A stretch of DNA of 64,000 nucleotides from Rhizomys pruinosus. Taxonomy: Eukaryota > Chordata > Mammalia > Rodentia > Spalacidae. Positions 1 to 10,440 of the stretch are shown piece after piece. The DNA is taken from positions 1,053,982 to 1,117,981 of the forward strand of contig VZQC01013833.1 in the NCBI GenBank assembly GCA_009823505.1. Direction: 5' to 3'. Each line of letters starts with the position of its first letter. Within the stretch, counting starts at the first letter, position 1. The notes beneath the pieces are model-generated. The model did no database searches. It was given only the letters and a program-made list of their open reading frames with translations, and was not told the DNA's origin. The position numbers and the translations under genes were made by a program.

Positions 1-126
1 AGGCCAGCCTGGTCTACAGAGCATGTTCCAGGACAGCTGGGGCCACAGGACAGCTGGGGCCACAGGGAGACCCTGTCTCAAAAAGAAAAAAAAAAAAAAA
101 AGAAAGAAAGAAAGAAAGAAAGAAAT
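1..126 (+). mobile_element. B1 SINE, 3' part with A-rich tail
   Basis: The sequence matches the right half of rodent B1 (7SL-derived): the 'ggccagcctggtctaca' block, then 'gagaccctgtctcaaaaa'. It ends in a poly(A) and GAAA-repeat tail at about 79-125. A 17-bp unit is tandemly duplicated at 31-47 and 48-64, which is not part of the usual B1. The left half lies outside the window. Confidence 0.9.
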
Positions 127-309
127 AGTTAAGATGGAATGTATTTCCTGTATTTCTCTCAGCATTATCTTCCACACACCCACAGGATAGTCATTAACTT
201 CTGAGCAATAAATGACTTTTCCAGCTAAAATTTCCCAAAGATTCCATAATCCTCTCCAAAAGAATATGCATAGATATAGTACAGAAATACCCCACTAATG
301 ATACCAATT

Positions 310-447
310 TGTGGGTTACTTTGCTTTTCATCATTGTGATAAAACTTTGACAGAATAACTTTTTTGGGGAGTAATGTGCTTAATTTTCTTACAGCTCACA
401 GTCCACCTTTCAACATCCCCAAGGCAGGAACTCAAGGCAATGCAGAA
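310..447 (-). mobile_element. MaLR-type LTR fragment (relic)
   Basis: The segment resembles the reverse complement of the LTR class seen intact at 23106-23513. It has the 'tcattgtgataaaact' end, which corresponds to the LTR 3' terminus, and an 'aggcaggaactcaaggca' portion. It is heavily diverged and lacks recognisable ends. Confidence 0.4.
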
Positions 448-1360
448 GGTGGAGGCCTGGCTTGTGAATTTCAGAGGAATATTAACAGCCTTTCAAATCT
501 TTACCTGGGCTCTTTGTGTAATATTTTGAACTATGAATCTTTGTTTTCTCATCAGCTAGAAGTGAAGACTTAATCAATACCACTGAAATGAAATGACATC
601 TTTGTTTTATTGGGCTAATAGATTCTGGCAAGCTGGATTTAAAATACCATCTGTTATTAATACAAAGTGAAAATTATTCAGGAGAAATCTTCTGAAAATT
701 AGTTCTTCAGGTTCAGCACACAGAAGCTGCCATAATCTGGGGGCTGAGGAAAGTAAAATGCTACATTTCAAGCTGGAAACCAAACTTGTTATTTGTAAGA
801 GTTTCCCATATGGTACTGGTTTTGTGGCATAAGAGTTGCATAATTGAAGGAGTCATGGGGAAAAGCTGAGGCCTGAAAACATATGAAGTAAGAAGAGGCC
901 ATCAATGAAGTTGCAGGATATAGGAGATTCTAGGAGCTGTGGGATACTCACAAAATTTGATCTACTCTCACATAACTTAAGGCTACTTTCATGTCATATC
1001 ATGTCTTATAACCTTGGAGAGGAATCGTATGAAATTTTTGTTTCTGAATTTCCTAAGTGTTTTAAGTTTGATAAACTTCCTGAGTATGGAAGAGTTTTTG
1101 TTATCTTCTTAAGTTTATGGATCTGCCTCCTCCCTCCAGGAGGAAATGTTTTAATTCAAGGGAATAGCATCATGGCACTTCTTCCATTGAGAAATTATTT
1201 GTGTGAAATCTTCTGAAAACCAGTTCTTCAGGTTCATCACACAGAAGCTGCCATAATCTTGGGGTGAGGATAGTACAATGCTACATTTCAAGCTGGAAGC
1301 CAAACTTGTTATTAGTAAGAGTTTCCCATATGGTACTGTTTTTGTGGCATGGTATAATGC
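448..1360 (+). mobile_element. MaLR internal-sequence relic
   Basis: Blocks such as 'ggaggcctggcttgtgaa' near 450 and 'cagcacacagaagct' near 713 recur in the internal region of the complete MaLR-like element at 23514-24676, in the same orientation. No coding potential is recognisable; the small ORFs at 364-573 and 905-1216 are chance frames. The segment contains a direct duplication, listed separately. Confidence 0.5.
684..1350 (+). repeat. Direct repeat of about 147 bp (684-830 and 1205-1350)
   Basis: Both copies run from 'gaaatcttctgaaaa' to 'tttgtggcat' with few differences and are separated by 374 bp. Both lie inside the MaLR internal relic, so the repeat may be an internal duplication of that element or two overlapping insertions. 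Confidence 0.85.
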
Positions 1361-1432
1361 ATAATGTTTTCTTTGTTTATTTTAATGATGAAATTTAAAA
1401 GGGTCAAGATAAAAGAGAGTTAATAGATTCCT

Positions 1433-1612
1433 TGCCGTCCATGTATGAGCCACAGGATTGATCCTCAGAACCACAGTAAGCCAGATGTGGTGGCTCATAC
1501 CTATAATCCAATGCTTATAAAATAGTGATGCAGGACAAGAAATTCAAGGTCATCTTTATCAACATAGTAAGATGGAAGCAAGTATGCTATAAAAGAGATT
1601 CAATCTCAAAAT
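1433..1612 (+). mobile_element. Old B4/B1-type SINE relic
   Basis: A degraded tRNA-like head ('ggattgatcctcagaacc') is followed by B1-like text ('ccagatgtggtggctcatac', 'ttcaaggtcat', 'gattcaatctcaaaataa'). Many substitutions indicate an old copy. Confidence 0.6.
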
Positions 1613-2525
1613 AAATTACATTTTATGTAGATATATGAAATTGTCTGCCTAGAGTAAACTTTGTAGCTTTCAATCGTTTGTGGAATATTTTGCCCAAGTT
1701 AACATTTACAGAAGCAAGAAAATGTTATCCACTTAATTTCCACAAAATCTGATTTGCAATCTTAGCCATCATAATAGTTATGATCTGCGAGTTGAATAAT
1801 GGCAACATTATTAAGTCATAGTACAACTTCTTGTTAAAGTGCTGCTTAGAGAAGAATTTATATCTGCAAATGAAAAGGAATGTCTGCTCTAATCTTTACA
1901 TTTAAAATGGTAAAACATGAAGTACAAATAAAATAGCGGTAAAATCAAAGTAGCAGGTAGCAAACGTATTAACAAATGTTAAGTTGAAGAAAATCAAGAT
2001 AAGTAAATATCTTCCCAGTTAAGAGATTAATAAAATTAAAAATACACACTAATCTGAAAAATAATAAAAAAAGCAGAAAGGAAAGAATATGGAAGAATCA
2101 CCATTCATGTGGATTCTGCACAATGGTAAGGCATTGTTCTAAAAAAAAAAATACACTGATTTTCAAGAACTTCAAACAGATAAATTTGTTCCTTGACCTC
2201 CATATATTTAAAATAAGAATTGTTTTTTTAATGAAAGAAATTCCAAATTTTTACAGTGTAAAAAAATATTACATAACTAAAAGCACTAAATAAATAAAAT
2301 CAGAAAGCAGTCTGATTGAATAAAAATTAAACATCAGATTCATGATATGTAGTGACAACAGCTTGTAAATAATTTATAGCAATAAATGCTTATATAAGAA
2401 AATAAACAGTGAGTATATGTGGCACAGCAACTTTGGTGACCTTACCTGTCTGAAGAATGCTAAAGAGAGAGGACATGACAGGAAGAAAGTGTGTGAGGTT
2501 CCTTACTACCTTTAAGAACATACAG
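1613..2525. other. AT-rich stretch, no feature recognised
   Basis: About 910 bp of AT-rich sequence. I see no open reading frame of note, no RNA gene and no repeat that I can name. Confidence 0.6.
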
Positions 2526-2687
2526 GGGACTGGAGAGATAGCCTAGCGGTTAAGAGCACCGACGCTCTTGCAGAGGACCCGGGTTCGATCCCCAGCACCC
2601 ACACGACACGGGTGCACAGACCTGCATGCAGACAGTACATTCATACACATACAAAGATAAATAATAATTAAAAAAAAAAAAAAAAAG
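2526..2687 (+). mobile_element. B2 SINE with internal deletion
   Basis: The tRNA-derived head is intact, with A-box-like 'tagcctagcggttaagag' and B-box-like 'gggttcgatcccc'. The middle of the element is missing: the head's 'agcacccacac' joins directly to 'gacacgggtgcacagacc'. It ends in 'aaataataatt' and a poly(A). Other copies in the window are about 240 bp; this one is about 160 bp. Confidence 0.92.
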
Positions 2688-3620
2688 AACTAGCATTGAG
2701 TCCCAGCTCATAAAACTGCCATTACCTCCAAGTAACACTGGTGTGAGGGCCAAGCTGGTTATGTATTGCATTCTCATTAGAAACAAGTTTGAGCCGGCCA
2801 TGGGGGGGGCGAGAAGAGTTTCGGGGCAGCTGAGCCTATGTTGGCCCTGAGGTTACAGGCCAGGTGATGTCCCGGTGCACATACCTTGGCCCTTGTTTCC
2901 TGGCGGGGGCACAGAGGCGCCCCAGCCTAGACCACCTGGCCTGTAGAAGGCGCAGGTGGCCATGGCTACTACTCTGGAAGTGCCTGGGCAGAGCTGAACC
3001 GAGCTGGCGGAGGCCACCAGAGTTTGAATTTCTTATACAAATAGAGCATATTGCCCACAATACCATCCTGGTCTAGGGGCAAATACTGCCTCCTAGTCTG
3101 GGGCCTATTACATACCTGGCTATACCCAAAGCAATTACTCCACAGAAGTTTCAAGTACTTATCCTTCACCTGTAACAGCCCAACCCCAGCCGCTCGTTAG
3201 ATATATCCTCAGCAGGACTGTCAAACTGAAGCATCTCCTCTTAGGGGGCAGGTTCCAGGATATCCTGCTTCACAGAGACCTGGAATGACCTTGCCCCATT
3301 ATCCTTATGGGGATTGTAACTTTACTGTGCCACAGTCAGGACAGACTGTCTGACCACAAGAATATATATGGGCTTCTTCTGGTGCTTATGGAATAGGTGC
3401 CCATTACTCCTGGCCCTCAGCTGCACCCTCACCACCACCTGGGAATCTCTACATGACAGAAAGTGTTTCACCATGGCCCAGCAAAAGTTCTCCACAGCCA
3501 CCTCCATCACCACCACCCCAACAACCTAAGGATTCCATATACCCCTATAGCCAGTCGGAGCAAGGAATGAACCAACACAACTTTCCTTGCAGCGTCCATC
3601 AGTAGGAATCTTCAGGAGCA

Positions 3621-3995
3621 ATGAACAATGATGATTCAGACCTTTTGGATTCTTCAGTCCAGTATAGTCCAGAGCCTCAGCTATATGGTACTGCCACTAC
3701 CGAGCATCCCAGCAATCAAGTTCAAAGTAATAATCTTCCAGAAGAGTGTTTGTCTTCAGATGAAGGCCCTCTTCCAAGTATTAAGAAAATCATACATGTG
3801 CTGGAGAAGGTCCAGTATCTTGAGCAAGAAGTAGAAGAATTTGTAGGAAAAAAGACAGACAAAGCATATTGGCTTCTGGAAGAAATGCTGACCAAGGAAC
3901 TTTTAGAACTGGATTCTGTTGAAACTGGGGGCCAGGAGTCTGTCCGTCAGGCCAGGAAAGAGGCTGTTTGTAAGATCAGGCCATGGAAAAGTTAG
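3621..3995 (+). pseudogene. Bag4: Surviving 124-codon BAG-domain ORF in the Bag4 retrocopy
   Basis: This frame covers the linker ('NNDDSDLLDS') and the BAG domain ('SIKKIIHVLEKVQYLEQEVE', then 'KAYWLLEEMLTKELLELDSV'), the three-helix module that binds the Hsp70 ATPase domain. It is nearly unchanged until the last helix, where a one-base loss near 3980 ('aagatcagg') shifts the frame into 'RPWKS'. In family Bag4 proteins this end reads on to a final 'KKGL'. Its first ATG is an internal codon of the parent. I see no promoter, so translation is unlikely. Confidence 0.85.
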
Positions 3996-4537
3996 AAAAA
4001 AAAAAAAAAAGGACTATGAAATGATTTAGAATGAAGAGTAAGCCTGTTACTAACTTGGCCAAAAAAAATTATTGAATTGGGTAGTTACCATCCTTTTGTG
4101 ATGGGAAGCAAAACATTACAACTTTCCTTTGTCTTGAAACTCAGAGGAAAAAAAAAAAAATTGAAAAGCCTGCAAAGGAATGGAAGAATACTTTAGCTCT
4201 GATTTTTTTTTCAATTTTCAGATTAATGAAAATGATAGGAAACTGGAATTATCAACTTTGTCAAATAGACCCACTCCTTAAGAAATTCATGGACATCTGT
4301 AGGCTGCTGCTTATCAGCAGAAGAGAATATACTTTTAAGTATCAGGCTATCATAAATAATATGAGATAAACAAGCTGATTTTGCAAACATCTGGATTGTC
4401 ACATTTTTGCATATTGTGACTGCATATACTTCATGTTAAATTATATCTTAGACTTTAGCTTTCTTGAACGTCTGTTTTATTTGCGGTTCACAAATATAGT
4501 AATTATTCTACTTCTTGGTACATTTTACAGATTATGT

Positions 4538-4544
4538 ATAAATT

Positions 4545-4575
<31 letters not shown>

Positions 4576-4793
4576 TTATTTATATAAATGTACTCTCTGC
4601 ATGTAGGTTTGTGCAACTGTGTGGTGCAATGCTGTGGAGGTTAGAGAGGTTGTGGGATTTCCCTGGGACTGGAGTTCTCCTGGAATTGGAGTTACAGACG
4701 TTTCTCAGCTGCCATGTGGGTGCTGGGGATCGAACCTGGGTCCTTTGCAAGAGCAGTTGGCGCTCTCAACCACTAGGCCATCTCTCCAGCCCC
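4538..4793 (-). mobile_element. B2 SINE inside the Bag4 pseudogene 3' UTR
   Basis: Full-length minus-strand B2: a T-rich tail with ATTT repeats at the left and the head, ending 'ctctccagccc', at the right. Imperfect 9-bp flanks (agattatgt at 4529-4537, agaatatgt at 4794-4802) look like a target-site duplication. The insertion post-dates the retrocopy unless the parent 3' UTR also carries it. Confidence 0.9.
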
Positions 4794-5707
4794 AGAATAT
4801 GTTTAATATAATTAAGTATTGACAACCAGATAGAAGGGCAGTTGTGAATGAATTTTTATATCCTTTCACCACTTACAGAGTATAGAGAGTTCCTCAAGTA
4901 AATTGTCTCTCTTTTTGTAGCTTGTTAGAGTTCTTCCCACTTGTGTTCATAGTAGGAGAGGTGAATTTGGAAGTGTCATTAACACAAAAATGAAAATGTT
5001 TATGGAGATTTTACTTCTTTGCTTTTTCATTGTATTTGGATAAAGATCCACTTTAAAATTACTTTTTATGAAGTATATCTTTCGCTATAGCTGTTTCTAT
5101 AATAGAGCCTTATGATAAAAACAGATGGCAAATTATATGCCACAGTGAGTAGAAATAATTACTACAAAAGCAACAAATATGATTATTTAACAATATTTTT
5201 CTCCATTAAATAGTTTCTGTGGAGTAGATATTAGCTTAATATATAGTTGATAAAGCAAAAGAAGATTCATGCTCAGGGAATGAGTCAGCCATAGCTAAAG
5301 TGGAAACTCTAACATGGTCTTCTAATATAGATTTGATCTTTATTTTACAAATTTCATAGAGTTGTCTGTTTAATAAAAATATGTTTATTATTAATAGTCA
5401 TTTTAGAGCCAATTTAAGAAAGATATATTGAAAGGTTCTGAGCTGGCCTTGCCTAGTTATCCATATGTTGTTATACAGAGACAGGTAAAAATTTACTTTC
5501 AAATGTAAAGTGAGGTCTAATACAGATGTGCTTTTGCAAAAACCAGAGTTTCTTAGTATGGTGTAAATGTGTTTTTGTTTTTCTAGATTAAGCATATAAG
5601 TGATAAATAAATATATAGCCATCTCTTCTATTCTTATATACCACTCATATTCAAACATATGATGAGAAGAAATAAACTGAAAACATTGTCTGGGGGACAG
5701 GGGTGGG

Positions 5708-5934
5708 GTGGTGGTGCAGCTAAGTTGGTTGAGTTTGTCCAACATGTATGAAGCCCTGGGTTCAATCCCCAGTACTACTGGCTGCATAAACCAGATGTAG
5801 TATTGAGTACTTATAGTCTCAGCACTTAGAAGGTAGAGGCAGGAAGATCACAGGTTCAAGATTATCCTCAGCTATGTAGTGAATTCAAAGATAGCCTGGG
5901 ATACATGAGATCCTGTTTCAAAAAAAAAAACCCA
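5708..5934 (+). mobile_element. B4-type composite SINE (ID head plus B1)
   Basis: An ID/tRNA-like head ('gccctgggttcaatcccca') is joined to B1-like sequence ('cagcacttagaaggtagagg', 'atcctcagctatgtagtga', 'gatcctgtttcaaaaaa'). This is the B4 architecture. It lies in the Bag4 retrocopy 3' UTR. Confidence 0.8.
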
Positions 5935-6021
5935 AAATATTGACTAGGTTTTATGTTTTGGATGAATGATTCAAGATGTGATAATTTCATTCTAGAATCT
6001 CTCTTTTAAAAAAATACTTCT

Positions 6022-6219
6022 TGATTTTTGAGATAAAATTTCCTATAGTATTCCAGTCTGACTTTGAACTTGCTGTGTAGCTGAGGATGATCTTGAATTA
6101 ATGATCCTTCTGCCTCTACCTCCAATTACACATGTGTCCTCTGGTTTATGTGGTGCCGAGATCAAAGACAGGGCTTTGTGCATCGAGTTAAGCACTATAC
6201 TAAGCTATATCTCCAGCCT
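6022..6219 (-). mobile_element. B4-type SINE relic
   Basis: Reverse-complement B1 text ('gtgtagctgaggatgatctt', 'cttctgcctctacctcc') is followed by a reversed ID-like head ('gcactatactaagctatatc'). It is diverged. Confidence 0.65.
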
Positions 6220-6848
6220 TGATTCTTTGACTTTGGGCCTAATACAGAAAGTTTTCTACAAAAATCAACAATTACACTTTAGAATAAAAATGTAGGAGGA
6301 GAATCCTTAATGCGATGTTACCAGTAAAGACAATGAAAAAATTAGAAAAGAGAGATTCTGCTTAATTTATTGATTTCCCAAGACGTCCTGTTTTTGCTTA
6401 AAATCTGCCCTCTCCTTTTACTATCTACTGGCAGATCTTGCTTGTGGCAGTTCCTACTGTGGTGTTCAAATGGTGATTTTCTATTTCTCTCATTTCTTCT
6501 ACATGTAGTAATTGGAGTTCTTCTGTAAGAAAAAGTTGTGGCTTCTTGATTTATATTTTAAATTATGATGAGATATGCAGGATAGGTACACACTTGGAAC
6601 TTAAGATATAAACCTTGTTAAAATTATTACAGATACTAGTATCAAAGAAAGCTAAGTTGGCAACCTGCCTTTGAAAATGTAATGAATTTCAGAAGGAAAT
6701 AGCATTTATGATTTGTAAAATTTGTTCAACTTTAGACTTAAGACTGACTTGAAACTGAAGTCAATTTTCTTTTGAAATTTCAAATGTAGACTTTTTTAAA
6801 AGTGTCTAAATTTATATTACTTGGAGATAATTTTTGTTAGAAATCTTG

Positions 6849-6892
6849 AATAAATTTACCTAGACCTCAAAAAAAAAAAAAAAAAAAAAAAA
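6849..6892 (+). terminator. Poly(A) signal and poly(A) tract of the Bag4 retrocopy
   Basis: AATAAA at 6849-6854 is followed 14 bases later by 24 uninterrupted A residues (6869-6892). The spacing is normal for mRNA 3'-end processing and fixes the 3' end of the inserted cDNA. Confidence 0.85.
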
Positions 6893-6894
6893 TN

Positions 6895-7307
6895 TTTTTC
6901 CATAGCTCTTTCTCAGAGGCTTGGCTAGCAGCCTCATGAAAGCTGCTAATGAGTGATTTGTGTAGGAGATTCTAGGAGCCAGGCTTCAGGCCAGTTTTGA
7001 AGACGAGAATTGATTCCCAGCTGAGATGTGCTCATGGAGTTGGTGTCTGCTTAGATCCTGGCTGCTGCTGTCATAGTAGACTTGTCCCTAGGGTGCTGGG
7101 GCAATGGGCTTCACTGTGCAAAAGACAGGTAAAGCCAGGCTTAGAAGCAAGAAACCGTTTCCATAGAGACCAGTCAGTGCCCCAAAGGTCAATGAGAGTC
7201 TGCAGCCTTCCACACTGCATTGAGTAGCATCACATGGATCTCTGAGGCTCAGTGTTATAAATGAACACGTAGATTATCAGTTGGCTGGCCTGGTAGGTAA
7301 GTTTTTT
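6895..7307. other. No gene recognised
   Basis: About 410 bp of non-repetitive sequence after the pseudogene tail. It starts next to the only ambiguous base in the window (n at 6894). I recognise no gene or repeat family. Confidence 0.5.
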
Positions 7308-7318
7308 TGTTTTTTTGT

Positions 7319-7361
<43 letters not shown>

Positions 7362-7363
7362 TG
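7308..7363. repeat. (TTTA)n microsatellite
   Basis: Tandem TTTA units, about eleven, adjoining a T-rich stretch. The track could be the relic tail of a minus-strand SINE, but no SINE body is adjacent on the right in that orientation. Confidence 0.85.
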
Positions 7364-7391
7364 GCCCACCTATCCATCTTTGAGAAGAGTG

Positions 7392-7515
7392 TGGAAAAAG
7401 CTGGATGTTATGGTATATACCAGTAAGCTCAGCACTCAGGAGGCTGAGGTGGAAGAATCTTGGGTTTGAGCCTAGGCTACATAGTGAGATCCTTTTGTTT
7501 GGCTGAAAGAGAGGA
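7392..7515 (+). mobile_element. B1 SINE, diverged
   Basis: The text 'agctggatgttatggtatat', 'gctcagcactcaggaggct' and 'gcctaggctacatagtgaga' follows the B1 order. Divergence is high and the A tail is lost. Confidence 0.75.
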
Positions 7516-7690
7516 CCAAGTAACCAGGGGCTGAAACACAGCACAAATTAATTTTTTTCCTTCTGATTTGTTTGTCTCAGATATTTTGTCACAATGATAG
7601 AAAGCAAATTATTATTATTGTTGTTGCTGACATTACTATTTGGACTTTGTGCCTAGATGTTAAGTTTTATTCAAATGCATATTCTTTTTT

Positions 7691-7962
7691 TTTTTTTTAA
7701 ACTAAAGACTTTTTCCTTTCTTTTTTAAACATTTATTCTTTTTTAAAATTTTATTTATTTTTTATATGTATGAATGTACTGTCTGCATGTAGGTTTGTGC
7801 ACCTGTGTTGTGCAATGCCGCGGAGGTCAGAAGAAGGCATCAGATTCCCCTGGAACTGGAGTTAAAGACGGTTCTCAGCCACCATGTGGGTGCTGGGGAT
7901 CGAACTCAGGTCCTCTGCAAGAGCAGTCAGGGCTCTTAACCGCTAGGCCATCTCTCCAGCCC
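7691..7962 (-). mobile_element. B2 SINE
   Basis: Minus-strand B2 with an extended T-rich tail at the left and its head at about 7960. Flanks 'tcaaatgcatattcttt' (left, from about 7670) and 'tcaagtgcatattcttt' (right, from about 7963) form a near-perfect target-site duplication. This copy lacks the 17-bp internal duplication present in several others. Confidence 0.92.
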
Positions 7963-8009
7963 CTCAAGTGCATATTCTTTTTAAAAAATTTTTTAAATTA
8001 AAAAATTTT

Positions 8010-8239
8010 TTAAATATTTTAAAAATTTTATTTATTTATTTTTATGTGTATGAATGTATTTTCTGCATGTAGGTTTGTGCACCCGAGTCGTGCAATGCCA
8101 CGGAGGTCAGAAGAGGGCATCAGATTCCCCTGGAACTGGAGTTAAAGACGGTTTTCAGCCTCCATGTGGGTGCTAGGGATTGAACCTGGGTCCTCTGCAA
8201 GAGCAGTTGGTGCTCTTAACTGCTAGGCCATCTCTCTAG
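8010..8239 (-). mobile_element. B2 SINE
   Basis: A second B2 about 50 bp from the previous one, in the same orientation and of the same short subtype ('actggagttaaagacggtt'). The AT-rich linker between them is tail-like. Confidence 0.92.
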
Positions 8240-9428
8240 TAATAATATCTTATATTCCAGTATCCACTTCAGTATTTCCTACAGCATGGCTACAAAGAAT
8301 ATGTGTTTGTTGGTTAATATATTAGCACACACTAAGTGCCACAATTTTCAATAACAAAATTCTCATTTCCAGCAGATCAGTGCATGATACATGTATCTTT
8401 CTTTTATTTCTTTTTTATTAACATAGTTTTCCTATTCAGCCACGATTTGCTTGGAATCTGTAATCCTGTAATCCTCCCCCCTTACTTAGCCTTTTAATAT
8501 GTTCAAAAATATCACTTTATTGGACTTGTCTCATGCCAGTTCAGATACTGACTGTGGAATGTTGACACAAAATTAGAGAACAAGACCTTTGCTAGGGATT
8601 AAGTATCATAGAAATAAAAGCAGAGTTTACACAGACAGCAGCACTCCACCTGAGGCCAGAGTCTGGGTAAACAGGGCCTGTCATACTTGACAAACATAAA
8701 TGTCCTTCCACTTCACCTAATCCTGCCCTATCATTAGACCCTGGCTGAATTCAGAAGCTTGTGCCCTCAGGCAAGCAGCTCTCTTCAGCCATGTCAGACC
8801 CTGAAGGAGCTGGCTGCTGCTACCTCAGCACCCACTAATATTAGCTCAGGTACCACATTACTATTGTGCCATCCTTCTCACCTACCCTTTACTAGAAGCC
8901 ATAATCTACCACTTATACAACTTGTTACATACTCCTGTTTGTATTTTCAGACAGTTTTGTTAATAGCTCCCTATCTAATCATGTTGGCATTACATTTTTA
9001 TTTTCACAAGTTGCATTTTTGTATTTTTATCTCTCTTTCAGTATCTTCTATCCTTTTAGTACTTCAATCAATATTGATTTACCTACATATCTATCTAATT
9101 CTACATATGTATCTAGCTGTGTACTTTTTAACTGAAATAAGTTTTGCATCCATTATACACTTAACAGGTTTGCAGACTCTTTACTTGATAATAATCAATA
9201 CATTATTATCCTATATATCTACTCCCAAAACTTCTAATAATCTCACACAGAGACTTATAATTGCAAAAGCACACCACTACCATGGGGAAGACAGACACAC
9301 ACTGACTCACATTCACACACAAATCCCACAAACCCAAGCATAGACCTTATTTCTCCGAGGACTTGTCTTTTAGCTTCCAGTGCTCCTTTTCTCTGGATAA
9401 AAAGCAAAACAAATCCACAGATATATTT
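8240..9428. other. No gene recognised; AT-rich, one long hydrophobic frame
   Basis: About 1.2 kb without a recognisable family. A 194-codon frame at 8759-9343 opens only with TTG. It is leucine-, isoleucine- and tyrosine-rich because of base composition and matches no family I know, so I do not call it a gene. Confidence 0.5.
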
Positions 9429-9442
9429 GTTTCCTATTTTTT

Positions 9443-9659
9443 TATGTGTATGAATGTATTGTCTGCATGCAGGTCTGCGCACCCATGTCGTGCGATGCTT
9501 CGGAGGTCAGAAGAGGGTCTCAGATTCCCCTGGAACTGGAGTTCTCCTGGAATTGGAGTTACAGACGGTTCTCAGCCACCATGCGGGTGCTGGGGATCGA
9601 ACCCAGGTCCTCTGCAAAAGTGGTTGGTGCTCTTAACCACTAGGCCATCCCTCCAGCCC
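9443..9659 (-). mobile_element. B2 SINE with perfect target-site duplication
   Basis: Full-length B2 of the subtype carrying the 17-bp internal duplication. The 14-bp flanks 'gtttcctatttttt' at 9429-9442 and 9660-9673 are identical, so this is a fairly recent insertion. Confidence 0.95.
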
Positions 9660-9961
9660 GTTTCCTATTTTTTAATTATAGGCTCTTATTTGTCAATGCA
9701 ATCGGATTGATTCCTTGACTGCTTCTACTTGTATTTCGTTAGCCTAACCACTTCAAAGATGCAAATCTGTGATAATGTCCTTCAAAATATATTCTTATGA
9801 TCTGATGATGTGGCTTTTCATTTCATAAGCTACATATTATTTCTCAGGTATTTACCTACATTTATTTCTTTGATAATTTATTTTCCTCATTTAAATCCTA
9901 TTCTTATTTGAAAAGACATTCATATCTGAAAAATTACTAGTATTGTTTTGTATAAAGAAAA

Positions 9962-10170
9962 TTTTAATTTTTAATTATGTATGTTTTTGTGTCTATGTGT
10001 AAGTATGTGCACATGAGTGTAGGTGCCTCAGAATTTAGAAGAGGGCTTTGGATATCATGCTTACAGCCTACAGATGTGGTTGCTGAGAACTGAACCTTGG
10101 TCCTCAAAAAAAGAGCTTTTAGCTTTGGAGCTAACTCTCACTCTTTGGCAAATCCTTAAACATGTTTTTT
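9962..10170 (-). mobile_element. B3-like SINE relic
   Basis: A diverged B2/B3-class copy: 'tgtgtaagtatgtgcacatg', 'aatttagaagagggctttgg', 'gctgagaactgaaccttggt'. Its head is degraded. Confidence 0.6.
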
Positions 10171-10404
10171 CAACTTTTTGTTATGCTATTCAGTACCTCT
10201 TATGTGCTAAATCTTTCTGTGTGCTGAAAATTCAGTTGTGATTACAAAAAAATTCTCATCTTAGCAAAACTGAAATTATTATAAGAAAGATATAAAAGTA
10301 ATAAGATAAATGTGTAGCTACAGTTATGACTGACCAAGTACTATAAACTATAGGTACTGGTGCAATAGGAACACAAATGTTGAGTAACCAACCAACTTCA
10401 ACCT

Positions 10405-10432
10405 TTAACTACAACCAACTGGTTGTAGTTAA
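10405..10432. repeat. Perfect inverted repeat, 13-bp arms
   Basis: Arm 'ttaactacaacca' (10405-10417) and its exact reverse complement (10420-10432) are separated by two bases. No associated gene or element end is evident. Confidence 0.9.
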
Positions 10433-10440
10433 GGCCTAGT

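Larger units (their letters stand above)
2790..6892 (+). pseudogene. Bag4: Processed pseudogene of Bag4 (BAG cochaperone 4 / SODD)
   Basis: The parent gene encodes a cytosolic BAG-domain cochaperone of Hsp70 and silencer of death-domain receptors. Here the frame opens at 2838 with the Bag4 start region, though codon 2 is altered. It continues through the proline/glycine/tyrosine-rich N-terminal half with in-frame stops (for example near 3075 and 3202) and frameshifts. The C-terminal BAG domain is best preserved at 3621-3995. The original stop corresponds to 4017-4019. No introns are present. A 3' UTR of about 2.8 kb, including later SINE insertions, ends in AATAAA at 6849 and a poly(A) tract at 6869-6892. 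These are the marks of an L1-mediated retrocopy. The reading frame is about 190 nt shorter than the parent's roughly 1.37 kb. I did not find convincing target-site duplications. Confidence 0.9.

Noticed and set aside
2526..2600. tRNA gene
   Set aside because: A- and B-box-like sequences are present, but they are the tRNA-derived head of a B2 SINE; the same applies to every other B2 head in the window.
8759..9343. 194-codon plus-strand frame, hydrophobic, suggestive of a membrane or mitochondrial-type protein
   Set aside because: It opens only with TTG, its residues follow the AT-rich composition, it lacks motifs of ND, COX or receptor families that I could place, and there is no promoter or splice evidence.
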